A stretch of 64,000 bases of DNA. Origin: Mycolicibacterium hodleri. GTDB lineage: Bacteria; Actinomycetota; Actinomycetes; Mycobacteriales; Mycobacteriaceae. Of the stretch, positions 44,292 to 52,691 are shown piece after piece (position 1 is the first letter of the stretch; every line of letters begins with the position of its first letter). The position numbers and the translations under genes are program-made. The stretch is from contig NZ_RCZG01000009.1 of the NCBI RefSeq assembly GCF_006439015.1, positions 2,348 to 66,347 on the forward strand. The letters are read 5' to 3'. The notes under the pieces were generated by a model. That model worked only from the letters and a program-made list of their open reading frames with translations. It did no database searches and had not been told where the DNA came from.

Positions 44292-44786
44292 TCAGTTGCA
44301 GGTCACCGTGATCTCGAACTTCTTCGTGATCATTCCCGCCATCGGGTTCTTCATGTCAGCGCCCTGCGCCTCTCCGGTGATGGTGTAGGTGCTGCCGTCG
44401 ACCGCCACGTCCGCCGAGCCGGACTTCATCCCACCCATCTGAGCCACGGCCAGCGCATTGCCGTCGACGACCAGACCGAGGGACTCGACCGTGGGGGTGG
44501 AAGCGTCGGTCATCACGACGCCGAGGCCCTGCTGACCACCAACTGCTCCGCTGGCCACGTTGATCTTGCCGCCAGCCTTCACGCAGGTCACGGAATTGAG
44601 GTCCAGGCCCGCCAGATCCTGACCCTCCACCTTGACCTGGGTGTTGCCGCTGGTGCTGACCTGTGCGGTGCTGCCGCCGGCCGCGGGTGTGCTGGACCCC
44701 GGCGTCGAGCCCTTATCATCCGAGCAGCCGACCAGAACCAGGGCGGCCGCCGCGATGCCGATACCCGCCGTCACGATCTTCTTCAT
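44292..44786 (-). CDS. LpqH-like (19-kDa antigen family) lipoprotein
   Basis: 164 aa. A signal peptide ends in the lipobox LVGC (Cys21), followed by a Ser/Thr/Gly linker and a beta-rich domain. The C-terminal stretch YTITGEAQGADMKNP and KKFEITVTCN matches the end of the M. tuberculosis 19-kDa lipoprotein LpqH (Rv3763), and a CVKAGG cysteine could form its disulfide with the terminal Cys. Surface lipoprotein; LpqH relatives are TLR2 ligands. ATG at 44786 with AAGGGA upstream. Monocistronic, ended by the hairpin at 44236-44260. Confidence 0.9.
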   Translation of the reverse strand: MKKIVTAGIGIAAAALVLVGCSDDKGSTPGSSTPAAGGSTAQVSTSGNTQVKVEGQDLAGLDLNSVTCVKAGGKINVASGAVGGQQGLGVVMTDASTPTVESLGLVVDGNALAVAQMGGMKSGSADVAVDGSTYTITGEAQGADMKNPMAGMITKKFEITVTCN

Positions 44787-44883
44787 TTTTTCGGTTCCCT
44801 TCGTTCGCAACGCCGGAGGTGGCGTCGTCGTGAGGCAAGTACAGGCGGGCCGAATCGCTACCGATCCCAACAATCGCCGGGAG

Positions 44884-44889
44884 TACGGT
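44884..44889 (+). promoter_or_regulatory. -10 box of a leaderless gene
   Basis: TACGGT (44884-44889), 6 nt (GACAAC), then GTG at 44896, with no ribosome binding site. Confidence 0.45.
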
Positions 44890-44895
44890 GACAAC

Positions 44896-45192
44896 GTGGT
44901 CGACTCAGCTGTGCCAGATCCCGGCGAGATCATCGACGCGGAGGTCGTAACGGACCCCCTTCCCGCGACGCCGCAGGACACCGGCTACACCGCCGAGGGC
45001 GTGCCGACCTTCGAAGCCGTCAGGGAAAAGATCGAGACCAGGTACGGCACGGCGATCGGGTCGTCCGAGTTGGCGTCGGAGACCGCGGAGGGACGTGACG
45101 TCGAGGAGCGGTACGAGGCCCGGCAGCGCGCCGCTCACGATCGCCTCGAGCAGATCAGGGCGTCGATGCGCGACGAGTCAGACCAAGTCTGA
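44896..45192 (+). CDS. small conserved acidic protein (Rv1638A-like)
   Basis: 98 aa, acidic and probably partly disordered at the N-terminus (VPDPGEIIDAEVVTDPLPATPQDTG), then a helical end (YEARQRAAHDRLEQIRASMRDES). No motif recognised. Similar in position and size to the small gene next to uvrA in M. tuberculosis (Rv1638A, recalled). The GTG at 44896 gives a leaderless architecture. It is 3 bp upstream of the AlkZ-like gene and therefore probably co-transcribed. Confidence 0.75.
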   Translation: MVDSAVPDPGEIIDAEVVTDPLPATPQDTGYTAEGVPTFEAVREKIETRYGTAIGSSELASETAEGRDVEERYEARQRAAHDRLEQIRASMRDESDQV

Positions 45193-45195
45193 GTC

Positions 45196-46377
45196 GTGCG
45201 CTCGTTCACCGTCGAGGAGCGACGGACACGGTTGGCGCGCCGCCACTTCCTAGCCTCACCCGCCGGCGACTGCGTCGCCGACATGACCGCTTCCTTCGTC
45301 GGACTGCATGCCACCGACCCGGCCACGCCCTACCTGTCGCTATGGGCACGCGGAGTGGGCTTTCGCGTCGCTCACCTCGACGCCGCGCTGTACGAGGACC
45401 GGACCGTGGTGAAGCATCTCGCCATGCGACGCACATTGTGGGTGGTCAACGCCGCAGACCTGCCCGCAGTCCAGGTCGCGGCGAGCGACCGGGTGGCGGC
45501 AACCGAGCGCAGGAAGCTGATCGCCGACGTGGTGAAGGCGGGCATCGCCGCCGACGGCGAAGCGTGGCTCCGGAAAGCATCGACCGCCGTCACCACGCAT
45601 CTCGACGAACACGGGCACGCCAACGCCAGGGAACTGCGTGCAGCCGTCCCGCAACTTTCGGGCGAATACGACCCCGCGCCGGGCAAGAGCTGGGGCGGGA
45701 CGGGTCCCATCGCGCCGCGGGTGCTGACGGTGTTGGGCGTCGAAGGACACATGATCCGCGGCCCCAACGAAGGCGGCTGGACGACGTCGCGCCCCAGGTG
45801 GACCTCCGCGGCGGGGTGGCTCGGCGCTAGTGATCCGATGGAGCACGACGCGGCACGGGAGACGTTGATCCGAACGTGGCTGCGGACGTTCGGACCCGCC
45901 ACCATCAACGACGTGAAGTGGTACTTCGGCCACACCCTCACCTGGGCGCGGGATGGCCTTCGTGACGTCGGCGCCGTAGAGGTGGATCTGGGCGGCACGC
46001 CCGGCTACGTCCTACCCGATGACCTGGAGCTCGAGCCCGGGTGCGACCGCTGGTGCGCCCTGCTCCCCGGTCTCGACGTCACGACCATGGGTTGGCAGGA
46101 CCGCGACTGGTATCTCGGCCCGCACAAGGCTCAGGTGTTCGACCGCAATGGCAACGGAGGACCGACCGCGTGGTGCGACGGTCGAATCGTCGGGGGCTGG
46201 ACTCAGGACGCCGACGGCTGCGTCGCAGTGCAACTCGTCGAGAAGGTCGACGCCAAGGCGTCGAAGGCGTTGGCGCGCAAGGCGAGAGAGCTCACCGAGT
46301 GGCTCGACGGGGTGCGGGTCGCGCCCCGGTTTCCCTCGCCCCTGTCGAAGTCGCTGTCCAAAACCGCTACGCGCTGA
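45196..46377 (+). CDS. AlkZ-like winged-helix DNA glycosylase superfamily protein
   Basis: 393 aa of the HTH_42/DUF1006 family, whose founder AlkZ excises bulky or crosslinked adducts from DNA using tandem winged helices. Here SFVGLHATDPATPYLSLWAR places His38-Ala-Thr40 where AlkZ has its catalytic Gln-x-Gln (Q37/Q39, recalled). TWLRTFGPATINDVKWYFG and LLPGLDVTTMGWQDRDWYLG are typical later segments. The variant motif leaves activity open. GTG start at 45196; its 3' end overlaps convergent uvrA by 11 bp, and the neighbourhood supports a DNA-repair role. Confidence 0.87.
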   Translation: MRSFTVEERRTRLARRHFLASPAGDCVADMTASFVGLHATDPATPYLSLWARGVGFRVAHLDAALYEDRTVVKHLAMRRTLWVVNAADLPAVQVAASDRVAATERRKLIADVVKAGIAADGEAWLRKASTAVTTHLDEHGHANARELRAAVPQLSGEYDPAPGKSWGGTGPIAPRVLTVLGVEGHMIRGPNEGGWTTSRPRWTSAAGWLGASDPMEHDAARETLIRTWLRTFGPATINDVKWYFGHTLTWARDGLRDVGAVEVDLGGTPGYVLPDDLELEPGCDRWCALLPGLDVTTMGWQDRDWYLGPHKAQVFDRNGNGGPTAWCDGRIVGGWTQDADGCVAVQLVEKVDAKASKALARKARELTEWLDGVRVAPRFPSPLSKSLSKTATR

Positions 46378-49258
46378 CCTTGCGCCGCTTCCTCGCCCGC
46401 GCGGGGGCGGGCAGCATCTCGGCGAGGAACTGGCCGGTGTAGCTCTCCGATACCGCAGCCACGTCCTCCGGCGTGCCCTGCGCCACGACCGTGCCGCCAC
46501 CGCCACCGCCCTCCGGCCCCATGTCGACGATCCAGTCTGAGGTCTTGATGACGTCGAGATTGTGTTCGATGACGATGACGGTGTTGCCCTTGTCGACCAG
46601 GCCGTTGATGACCTTGAGGAGCTTGCGGATGTCCTCGAAGTGCAGGCCGGTCGTCGGCTCGTCGAGGACGTAGACGGTGCGCCCCGTCGAACGCTTCTGC
46701 AGCTCGGCGGCCAGTTTCACGCGCTGGGCTTCACCGCCGGACAGCGTAGGGGCAGGCTGCCCCAACCGCACGTAGCCGAGGCCGACGTCCACGAGGGTCT
46801 TCAGATAGCGGTAGATGGACGTGATCGGCTCGAAGAAGTCGGTCGCCTCCTCGATCGACATGTCGAGAACCTCGGAGATGGTCTTGCCCTTGTAGTGCAC
46901 CTCGAGCGTTTCCCGGTTGTACCGGGCGCCGTGGCAGACCTCGCATGGCACGTAGACGTCGGGGAGGAAGTTCATCTCGATCTTGATGGTGCCGTCGCCG
47001 GAGCACGCCTCGCAGCGGCCGCCCTTGACGTTGAAGGAGAATCGTCCCGGCTGGTAGCCCCGCACCTTGGCTTCGGTGGTGGCGGCGAACAGTGTCCGGA
47101 TCTTGTCGAAGACGCCGGTGTAGGTGGCCGGATTGGACCGCGGGGTGCGCCCGATCGGCGACTGGTCGACGCGGACCAACTTGTCGAGTTGGTCGACGCC
47201 GTTGATGCGGGTGTGGCGACCCGGCACCTGCCGCGCGCCATTGAGCTTGTTGGCCAGCACCGACGCCAGGATGTCGTTGACGAGGGTGGACTTGCCGGAT
47301 CCCGACACGCCGGTGACCGAAGTCAGCACGCCCAGCGGGAAGGACACGTCGATCTCGCGCAGGTTGTTCTCCCGGGCACCGACCACCGTCAATTGGCGCT
47401 TGCGATCGATCGGACGGTGAATGGCCGGCACCTCGATGCTCTCCTTGCCGGAAAGGTAGGCGCCAGTGATGGATTCGGGATTCGTCAGCAGATCGGCGTA
47501 GGTGCCGCTGTGCACGATGTGGCCACCGTGCTCACCCGCCGCCGGCCCGATGTCGACGACCCAGTCCGCGTGCGCGATGGTGTCCAGATCGTGCTCGACG
47601 ACGATCAACGTGTTGCCGAGGTCCCGTAGCCGGACGAGCGTGTCGATCAGACGCCGGTTGTCACGCTGGTGCAGACCGATCGACGGCTCGTCGAGCACGT
47701 ACAGCACGCCCGCCAACCCCGAGCCGATCTGCGTGGCGAGCCGGATGCGTTGCGCCTCACCGCCGGAGAGCGTGCCCGCGGCCCGGGACAGCGTCAGGTA
47801 GTCCAGGCCCACGTCGAGCAGGAACCCCAGCCGGGACTGCACCTCCTTGAGCACCTGTCCCGCGATGGCGTGCTCCCGCGTGCCGAGCGTGAGCGCGTTG
47901 AGGAACTTCGAACAGTCGGCGATTGAGAGCTCACAGACCTGCGCGATCGACTTCGCGTCGTCCGCGGCGGACAGCGTCACGGCTAGGATCTCAGGCTTGA
48001 GCCGGGTGCCCTCGCAGACGGGGCACGGGACGTCGCGCATGAAGCCGTCGTACCGTTCCTTCATCTGTTCCGATTCGGTTTGTTCCATGCGTCGGTGCAG
48101 GAACGCCATCACGCCCTCGAAGTCGGCGTAGTACGAGCGCGTGCGGCCGTAACGGTTCTTATACCGCACGTGCACCTGCTCATCGCAGCCTTCGAGGATG
48201 GCCTTGCGTGCCTTCGCGGGCAGCTTGCGCCATGGTGTGTCCACGTCGAATCCCAGGCTCTCGCCGAGGCCTTCGAGCATCCGCGTGAAGTAGTCGGCCG
48301 TGTGACCCATGGCCCACGGTGCGATGGCGCCGTCGGCGAGCGTCAAGTCAGGGTCGGGCACGACGAGGTCGGGGTCGACCTCCTTGCGGATGCCCAGACC
48401 GGTGCACTCCGGGCACGCGCCATAGGGCGAGTTGAACGAGAAAGACCGCGGTTCGAGGTCGTCGACCGCCAGGGCATGCCCGTTGGGGCAGGCCAGTTTC
48501 TCGGAGAACCGCTGCTCGCGATGCGGCGAGTCTTCGTCTGCGTCGACGAACTCCAAAACCACGATTCCGTCTGCGAGCCCGAGGGCAGTCTCGACCGAGT
48601 CGGTGAGGCGCTGCTTCGAACCGGCCTTCACGCTGAGACGGTCGACCACCACCTCGATGTCGTGCTTCTCCTGCTTCTTCAGCTTGGGCGGATCGGTGAG
48701 AGTGTGCACGACACCGTCCACGCGCACGCGGCTGTAACCCTGAGAATTCAGCTTCTCGAAGAGATCGACGAATTCACCCTTGCGAGTACGCACGACCGGG
48801 GCGAGCACCTGGAACCGGATGCCCTCCTCCATCGCCAGCACCTGGTCCACGATCTGCTGGGGCGTCTGCCGAGCGATGCGCTCACCGCAGACGGGGCAGT
48901 GCGCCATGCCGGCGCGGGCGTAGAGCAGGCGTAGGTAGTCGTACACCTCGGTGATGGTGCCGACCGTCGAGCGGGGATTCCGGTTGGTCGACTTCTGGTC
49001 GATCGACACCGCGGGCGAAAGTCCCTCGATGAAGTCGACGTCGGGCTTGTCCATCTGGCCGAGAAACTGCCGGGCATACGCCGACAGCGACTCGACGTAG
49101 CGACGCTGTCCCTCGGCGAAGATCGTGTCGAACGCCAGCGACGACTTCCCGGAACCGGACAGGCCGGTGAAGACGATCAACGAGTCGCGCGGCAGGTCTA
49201 CATCGACGTTTCGCAGGTTGTGCTCGCGTGCACCCTTGACGATCAGGCGGTCAGCCAA
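46367..49258 (-). CDS. uvrA: excinuclease ABC subunit A
   Basis: 963 aa damage-recognition ATPase of nucleotide excision repair. Two ABC modules are visible: Walker A GLSGSGKSS (about 32) and GVSGSGKST (about 650), two signatures LSGGEAQR, and DEPSIGLH / DEPTTGLH. Zinc-binding cysteines occur in CPVCGERIARQT and in CEACSGDGTIKIE with CEVC. The start codon is TTG at 49258, giving MADRLIVKGAREHNL as in other mycobacteria. uvrB lies at the end of the window, about 14 kb away on the same strand. Confidence 0.98.
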   Translation of the reverse strand: MADRLIVKGAREHNLRNVDVDLPRDSLIVFTGLSGSGKSSLAFDTIFAEGQRRYVESLSAYARQFLGQMDKPDVDFIEGLSPAVSIDQKSTNRNPRSTVGTITEVYDYLRLLYARAGMAHCPVCGERIARQTPQQIVDQVLAMEEGIRFQVLAPVVRTRKGEFVDLFEKLNSQGYSRVRVDGVVHTLTDPPKLKKQEKHDIEVVVDRLSVKAGSKQRLTDSVETALGLADGIVVLEFVDADEDSPHREQRFSEKLACPNGHALAVDDLEPRSFSFNSPYGACPECTGLGIRKEVDPDLVVPDPDLTLADGAIAPWAMGHTADYFTRMLEGLGESLGFDVDTPWRKLPAKARKAILEGCDEQVHVRYKNRYGRTRSYYADFEGVMAFLHRRMEQTESEQMKERYDGFMRDVPCPVCEGTRLKPEILAVTLSAADDAKSIAQVCELSIADCSKFLNALTLGTREHAIAGQVLKEVQSRLGFLLDVGLDYLTLSRAAGTLSGGEAQRIRLATQIGSGLAGVLYVLDEPSIGLHQRDNRRLIDTLVRLRDLGNTLIVVEHDLDTIAHADWVVDIGPAAGEHGGHIVHSGTYADLLTNPESITGAYLSGKESIEVPAIHRPIDRKRQLTVVGARENNLREIDVSFPLGVLTSVTGVSGSGKSTLVNDILASVLANKLNGARQVPGRHTRINGVDQLDKLVRVDQSPIGRTPRSNPATYTGVFDKIRTLFAATTEAKVRGYQPGRFSFNVKGGRCEACSGDGTIKIEMNFLPDVYVPCEVCHGARYNRETLEVHYKGKTISEVLDMSIEEATDFFEPITSIYRYLKTLVDVGLGYVRLGQPAPTLSGGEAQRVKLAAELQKRSTGRTVYVLDEPTTGLHFEDIRKLLKVINGLVDKGNTVIVIEHNLDVIKTSDWIVDMGPEGGGGGGTVVAQGTPEDVAAVSESYTGQFLAEMLPAPARARKRRKVSA

Positions 49259-49356
49259 CTGATATCTCTCTCACTAGAATTCTGCGGACCATCGCGCTCC
49301 ACGACCCGCACAAAGCGGTCCGCGCTCATGTTATGTCCACCCTCCGACAAGCCCCG

Positions 49357-49362
49357 TACCGT
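49357..49362 (+). promoter_or_regulatory. -10 box of the metallo-hydrolase gene, leaderless
   Basis: TACCGT (49357-49362), 7 nt, then ATG at 49370; no Shine-Dalgarno sequence. Confidence 0.5.
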
Positions 49363-49369
49363 GGCAGTC

Positions 49370-50059
49370 ATGACTGGTCGCGAAACCTCCGTCGATGACA
49401 ACTACACGGGTCACGTCGAGTCTGGCTCGGCTGCACGCCGCCGCCTCCCCGGCGCGACGATCGTGAAGGCATCGGTCGGCCCCATGGACAACAACGCCTA
49501 CCTGATCACGTGTTCCCACACCGGCGAGACGCTACTCATCGACGCCGCAAACGACGCTCCGCTCCTGCTCGACCTGGTCGATCGGTATGCGCCGAAGGTC
49601 GCGCTCATAGTGACCAGCCACCAGCACGGCGACCACTGGATGGCGCTCGAACAGGTTGCCGAGGCCACCGGCGCACCGACGGCCGCACATCAACTCGACG
49701 CGGAGCCCTTGCCCGTCACGCCCGACCGCCTCCTCGCCAACGGCGACACCATCGACGTCGGCGACCTGACCTTCGACGTGATACACCTCCAAGGCCACAC
49801 CGAGGGCTCGGTGGCACTGGCCCTGAGCGGGCCCGCGGTGGGCTATGCCGTGCAGTTGTTCACCGGAGACTGCCTGTTCCCCGGTGGCGTCGGCAAGACG
49901 TGGAAGGACGGCGACTTCGAGCGGCTGCTCGGCGACGTGTCGACGCGGCTGTTCGACGTCTACCCGGACTCGACCGTCGTCTACCCCGGCCACGGTGACG
50001 ACACCACGCTCGGGAACGAGCGTCCGCATCTGACGGAGTGGCGCGAGCGCGGCTGGTAG
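49370..50059 (+). CDS. metallo-beta-lactamase fold hydrolase
   Basis: 229 aa, Rv1637c-like, glyoxalase II-related. The metal motif is SHQHGDHW (His84, His86, Asp88, His89), followed by LQGHTEGSVAL, FTGDCLFPGGVG and VVYPGHGDDTTLGNE, supplying the remaining ligands. It probably hydrolyses a thioester such as a thiol conjugate (family knowledge). ATG at 49370, divergent from uvrA with 111 bp between. Confidence 0.94.
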   Translation: MTGRETSVDDNYTGHVESGSAARRRLPGATIVKASVGPMDNNAYLITCSHTGETLLIDAANDAPLLLDLVDRYAPKVALIVTSHQHGDHWMALEQVAEATGAPTAAHQLDAEPLPVTPDRLLANGDTIDVGDLTFDVIHLQGHTEGSVALALSGPAVGYAVQLFTGDCLFPGGVGKTWKDGDFERLLGDVSTRLFDVYPDSTVVYPGHGDDTTLGNERPHLTEWRERGW

Positions 50060-50116
50060 CGACGACGGCCGGGCCGCGGCATCGCCTCGCCGTGTCCGCG
50101 CGCTCGGTGCGGCACG

Positions 50117-50122
50117 TACGGT
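50117..50122 (+). promoter_or_regulatory. -10 box of the DUF427 gene, leaderless
   Basis: TACGGT (50117-50122), 7 nt, ATG at 50130. The element GTACGGTGGCA is nearly identical to the one in front of the preceding gene (GTACCGTGGCA). Confidence 0.5.
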
Positions 50123-50129
50123 GGCACCC

Positions 50130-50630
50130 ATGAGCGGATGGCCCAAACCCGACAAACTCAGCCCCGGACAGGAATCGGTCTGGGACTACCCACGACCGCC
50201 GAGGCTGGAGTCGTTCGCGGGTTCGATCACGATCGAATTGGGCGGCCGGACCATTGCCTCCACCGACCGCGGGTGGCGCGTGCTGGAGACCAGCCACCCG
50301 CCGACCTACTACCTGCCGCAATCCGCATTCGACGGTGGCGTCCTCCGCGAGGCGGCCGGGTCGTCGTGGTGCGAATGGAAGGGCGTGGCGTCGTACTACG
50401 ATCTCGTCACCGATGGACGCGTCGCCGAGCGCGCCGGGTGGACGTACCTGCAACCGACGGCCGGCTTCGAGCCGATCACCGGAGCGATCGCCGTGATGGC
50501 GGCGGAGGTGGACCGATGCACCGTCAACGGCGAACAGGTCGAACCACAACCTGGCGGGTTCTACGGCGGCTGGGTCACCAGTTGGGTCAGGGGCCCGTTC
50601 AAGGGCATTCCGGGGTCGAGGGGCTGGTAG
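50130..50630 (+). CDS. DUF427 family protein
   Basis: 166 aa with the DUF427 core: VWDYPRPPRLE, the VLETSHPPTYYLP segment, CEWKGVASYYDL and AERAGWTYLQPTAGFEPI. Function unknown; the fold is a small beta barrel. The C-terminal extension with GGFYGGWVTSWVRGPFKGIPGSRGW features repeated Trp/Gly residues typical of actinobacterial members. Convergent with the universal stress gene (9 bp between stops). Confidence 0.9.
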   Translation: MSGWPKPDKLSPGQESVWDYPRPPRLESFAGSITIELGGRTIASTDRGWRVLETSHPPTYYLPQSAFDGGVLREAAGSSWCEWKGVASYYDLVTDGRVAERAGWTYLQPTAGFEPITGAIAVMAAEVDRCTVNGEQVEPQPGGFYGGWVTSWVRGPFKGIPGSRGW

Positions 50631-50639
50631 CCCCCGGCA

Positions 50640-51083
50640 TCAGGAGGTGTGGACGATCAAGACGTCGGACTTGGACCGGCGTGCCACGTTGGCCGGCACC
50701 GACCCAAGCAGTCGACCGGCGATCGTGCTGAGACCGACGTTGCCGACGACCAGTAGATCTGCCTTGATCTCTTCGGCGAGGTCGACCAAGGCGTCGACGG
50801 GAGCACCGACGACGGCCTTCTCTTCGACGTCCTTGGCTCCCGCAGTGTGAGCCCGGTCCTTGGCCTCGCGCAGGATCGCGTAAATGGGAGCGTTGCCCGC
50901 CATCTTGTAGCCCTCGTCCTTCAGGACGTCGGCAGCCCGGGCGTCCTCACTCTGGGGGAAGTACGCGGTCGCCACGATCAACTTTGCGTCCGCACCCGCG
51001 GCGATCTGGGCGGCTCGGTCGACCGCACGCAGCGATGAATCCGAACCGTCAGTGCCGACCAAAACGGTCTGATAGGCGCCCAT
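50640..51083 (-). CDS. universal stress protein, cAMP-binding Rv1636 type
   Basis: 147 aa single UspA domain. The nucleotide-binding motif is GNVGLSTIAGRLLGSVPANV near the C-terminus and the N-terminus reads TVLVGTDGSDSSLRAVDRA. The close M. tuberculosis homologue Rv1636 (TB15.3) binds cAMP, possibly buffering it, which is relevant because a class III cyclase is encoded at 25490-26410. ATG at 51083 with GGAGGG about 6 nt upstream. Confidence 0.95.
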   Translation of the reverse strand: MGAYQTVLVGTDGSDSSLRAVDRAAQIAAGADAKLIVATAYFPQSEDARAADVLKDEGYKMAGNAPIYAILREAKDRAHTAGAKDVEEKAVVGAPVDALVDLAEEIKADLLVVGNVGLSTIAGRLLGSVPANVARRSKSDVLIVHTS

Positions 51084-51339
51084 TCATGCCCTCCAGTGTG
51101 TCGATTGCCAAGCCACCCGAGACAGTAACCCGTCGCTCAACGAACAGGGGCCACTTCGCTCCGATGACACTCGTATTGTGGACTGATCGTAACCACAGGT
51201 CCGTCCGCGGAAGTGACGTTGGTGAGCAACGGTACGCATGTCGCATCCGGGCGCCACGCCTCGCATTGACGGTCTCGACGTGATCTACCTCATCGAAGGC
51301 GAAGGTCGTGGCGTTGAACATGCTCTGCTGTAGGGACAT
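51084..51339. other. 256-bp stretch without a supported gene
   Basis: Upstream region of the universal stress gene. A 96-codon minus-strand reading frame (51049-51339) overlaps the stress gene start and shows no family features, so I do not call it. It may be decayed coding DNA continuous with the UbiD relic. No clear promoter or repeat was found. Confidence 0.4.
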
Positions 51340-51740
51340 TCAGATATCACCGCTCATTCCCGATGCCGCAAGTCGAAGTTGGACGGCTGGGATTCCTCGA
51401 CGCTCACGGCAAAGTCTGTGTCGGAGAACGTGTAGCGGTCCGTACATGCCGGTGAACTCGCCGGACGGGCCTTCATCGTGCGTCAGCCCCTCGGTCGCCA
51501 TCAGCATGCATTCGAGCACGATGTCGGCATTCGTCGGTACCAGGAGGTCGATGGTCTCGCACTTCACCAGCTTCGCGGGATGGCCGTAGAAGTTGCCGAG
51601 CACCTCGAAGTCATCGGTGCCCGGCGGGACGCCAGTCAGGGCGGCCACCTTGTCCACCAGCGGGCCGCCGAGCACGATCGCCAGGTCGAGGTTGTGCCCC
51701 TTCGCCTGCGCCGCTTGAGCATTCAAACGCGCGCGGTGGG
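51340..51740 (-). pseudogene. UbiD-family decarboxylase fragment
   Basis: About 100 codons (51439-51735) are clearly from the middle of a UbiD-type prenylated-FMN decarboxylase: LAIVLGGPLV, the ELAG-like FEVLGNFYGHPAKLVKCETIDLLVPTNADIVLE and EGPSGEFTGMYG (given here in pieces). A full protein is about 450-500 aa. The N-terminal third, the first catalytic arginine region and the C-terminal half are missing. After GMYG the frame changes character; the +1 frame gives a protein-like tail (RYTFSDTDFAVSVEE...) ending near 51350, perhaps a second relic. It follows the thioesterase gene directly and looks like the decayed end of the catabolic operon. Confidence 0.8.
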
Positions 51741-51769
51741 ATGGCCGGTCGGTCGCTCCCGACGAAGGC

Positions 51770-52627
51770 CTAGCCGGTCCGTGACCTGCCGAAGTACAAC
51801 TCCTGGGTGGCGATGCACACCACCTCACCCGTGCGGTTGTGCATCGTGGCGGTCGCCAGGCCGCGCCCGCCGATTCCACTCGGCGAGTACTGATCCGACA
51901 GCACCCAGTCGCTGAGGTCCACCGGACGGTGAAACCAGAGTGCGTGGTCGATCAGCGCGTTGAAGGTCGTCGCAGGCGTGGCTCGGCGCATGGCGACCGC
52001 GGTCTCCAACATCGTCGTACCCGTGAGGTAGGTCAGCAGCGCGCTGTGCAGGATCTCGTCGTCGGGCACGGATTCGGTTGGCCGCCACCACATCCGAATG
52101 CGCGGTGAGGGTTCGGGAAGTTCCACCGACAACCGGGGCGGCGGATCGACGTAGCGTCGCTCGAACGGATGCGGACCCACCCAGAAGCCCCCGAGCTCGT
52201 CGGCGTACGAAGCGAGTTGCTCCTGGACGGGCGCTAGCGACTGCGGATCGGGGACGTTGGCGATGGGAGTGTGATAGTCGACTCCCTCGACCGGCGTGCT
52301 GAACGATGCAAGCGCTTCGAGCAGCACGTCGCCGTCCTGGCTCGCGGTGATCTGCCTGGTGGACAACGTGCCACCGTCGCGGGACCGAACGACCTGGAAG
52401 TCAACCGGCCGCGAGGCGTCCCCCGCCCTTAGGTAGTACACGTGCACGCTATGGGGGATGCGGTCGGGCGCCGTCCGGCCTGCGGCCATCAATGCTTGCC
52501 CCGCGATGTGCCCGCCGACGATGTGATGGGCGGGGTTGTCGAGCTGGGTGGCTACGAAACGGTCGTCGTCGACCTGATCGACCTGCAACGTGGCGATGAC
52601 ATCGGACAGCGAGGGTGGGTAGCTCAC
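51770..52627 (-). CDS. tesB: acyl-CoA thioesterase (TesB type, double hot-dog)
   Basis: 285 aa. The N-terminal hot-dog has HIVGGHIAGQALMAAGRT and HSVHVYYLRAGDASRPVDFQVVRSRDGGTLSTRQI in outline; the C-terminal one has ALLTYLTGTTMLETA and ALIDHALWFHRPVDLSDWVL, with the usual Asp/Thr/Gln catalytic pattern spread over both. It hydrolyses acyl-CoA to free acid. GTG at 52627 lies 6 nt after CATGAT, suggesting leaderless initiation; a TTG at 52654 is the alternative. Confidence 0.93.
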   Translation of the reverse strand: MSYPPSLSDVIATLQVDQVDDDRFVATQLDNPAHHIVGGHIAGQALMAAGRTAPDRIPHSVHVYYLRAGDASRPVDFQVVRSRDGGTLSTRQITASQDGDVLLEALASFSTPVEGVDYHTPIANVPDPQSLAPVQEQLASYADELGGFWVGPHPFERRYVDPPPRLSVELPEPSPRIRMWWRPTESVPDDEILHSALLTYLTGTTMLETAVAMRRATPATTFNALIDHALWFHRPVDLSDWVLSDQYSPSGIGGRGLATATMHNRTGEVVCIATQELYFGRSRTG

Positions 52628-52691
52628 TCCGGCATCATGCCGCAGCGCGGACAATCGACACCGTGCGAGTCGCTGGAGCGCAGTGCGAGGA

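Noticed and set aside
49259..49369. SOS (LexA) box upstream of uvrA
   Set aside because: Searched by eye for TCGAAC-N4-GTTCGA and found no match in the uvrA-hydrolase gap; no convincing PafBC-type motif either.
51049..51339. 96-codon minus-strand frame upstream of the universal stress gene
   Set aside because: Overlaps the start of the stress gene, shows no recognisable features and no ribosome binding site.
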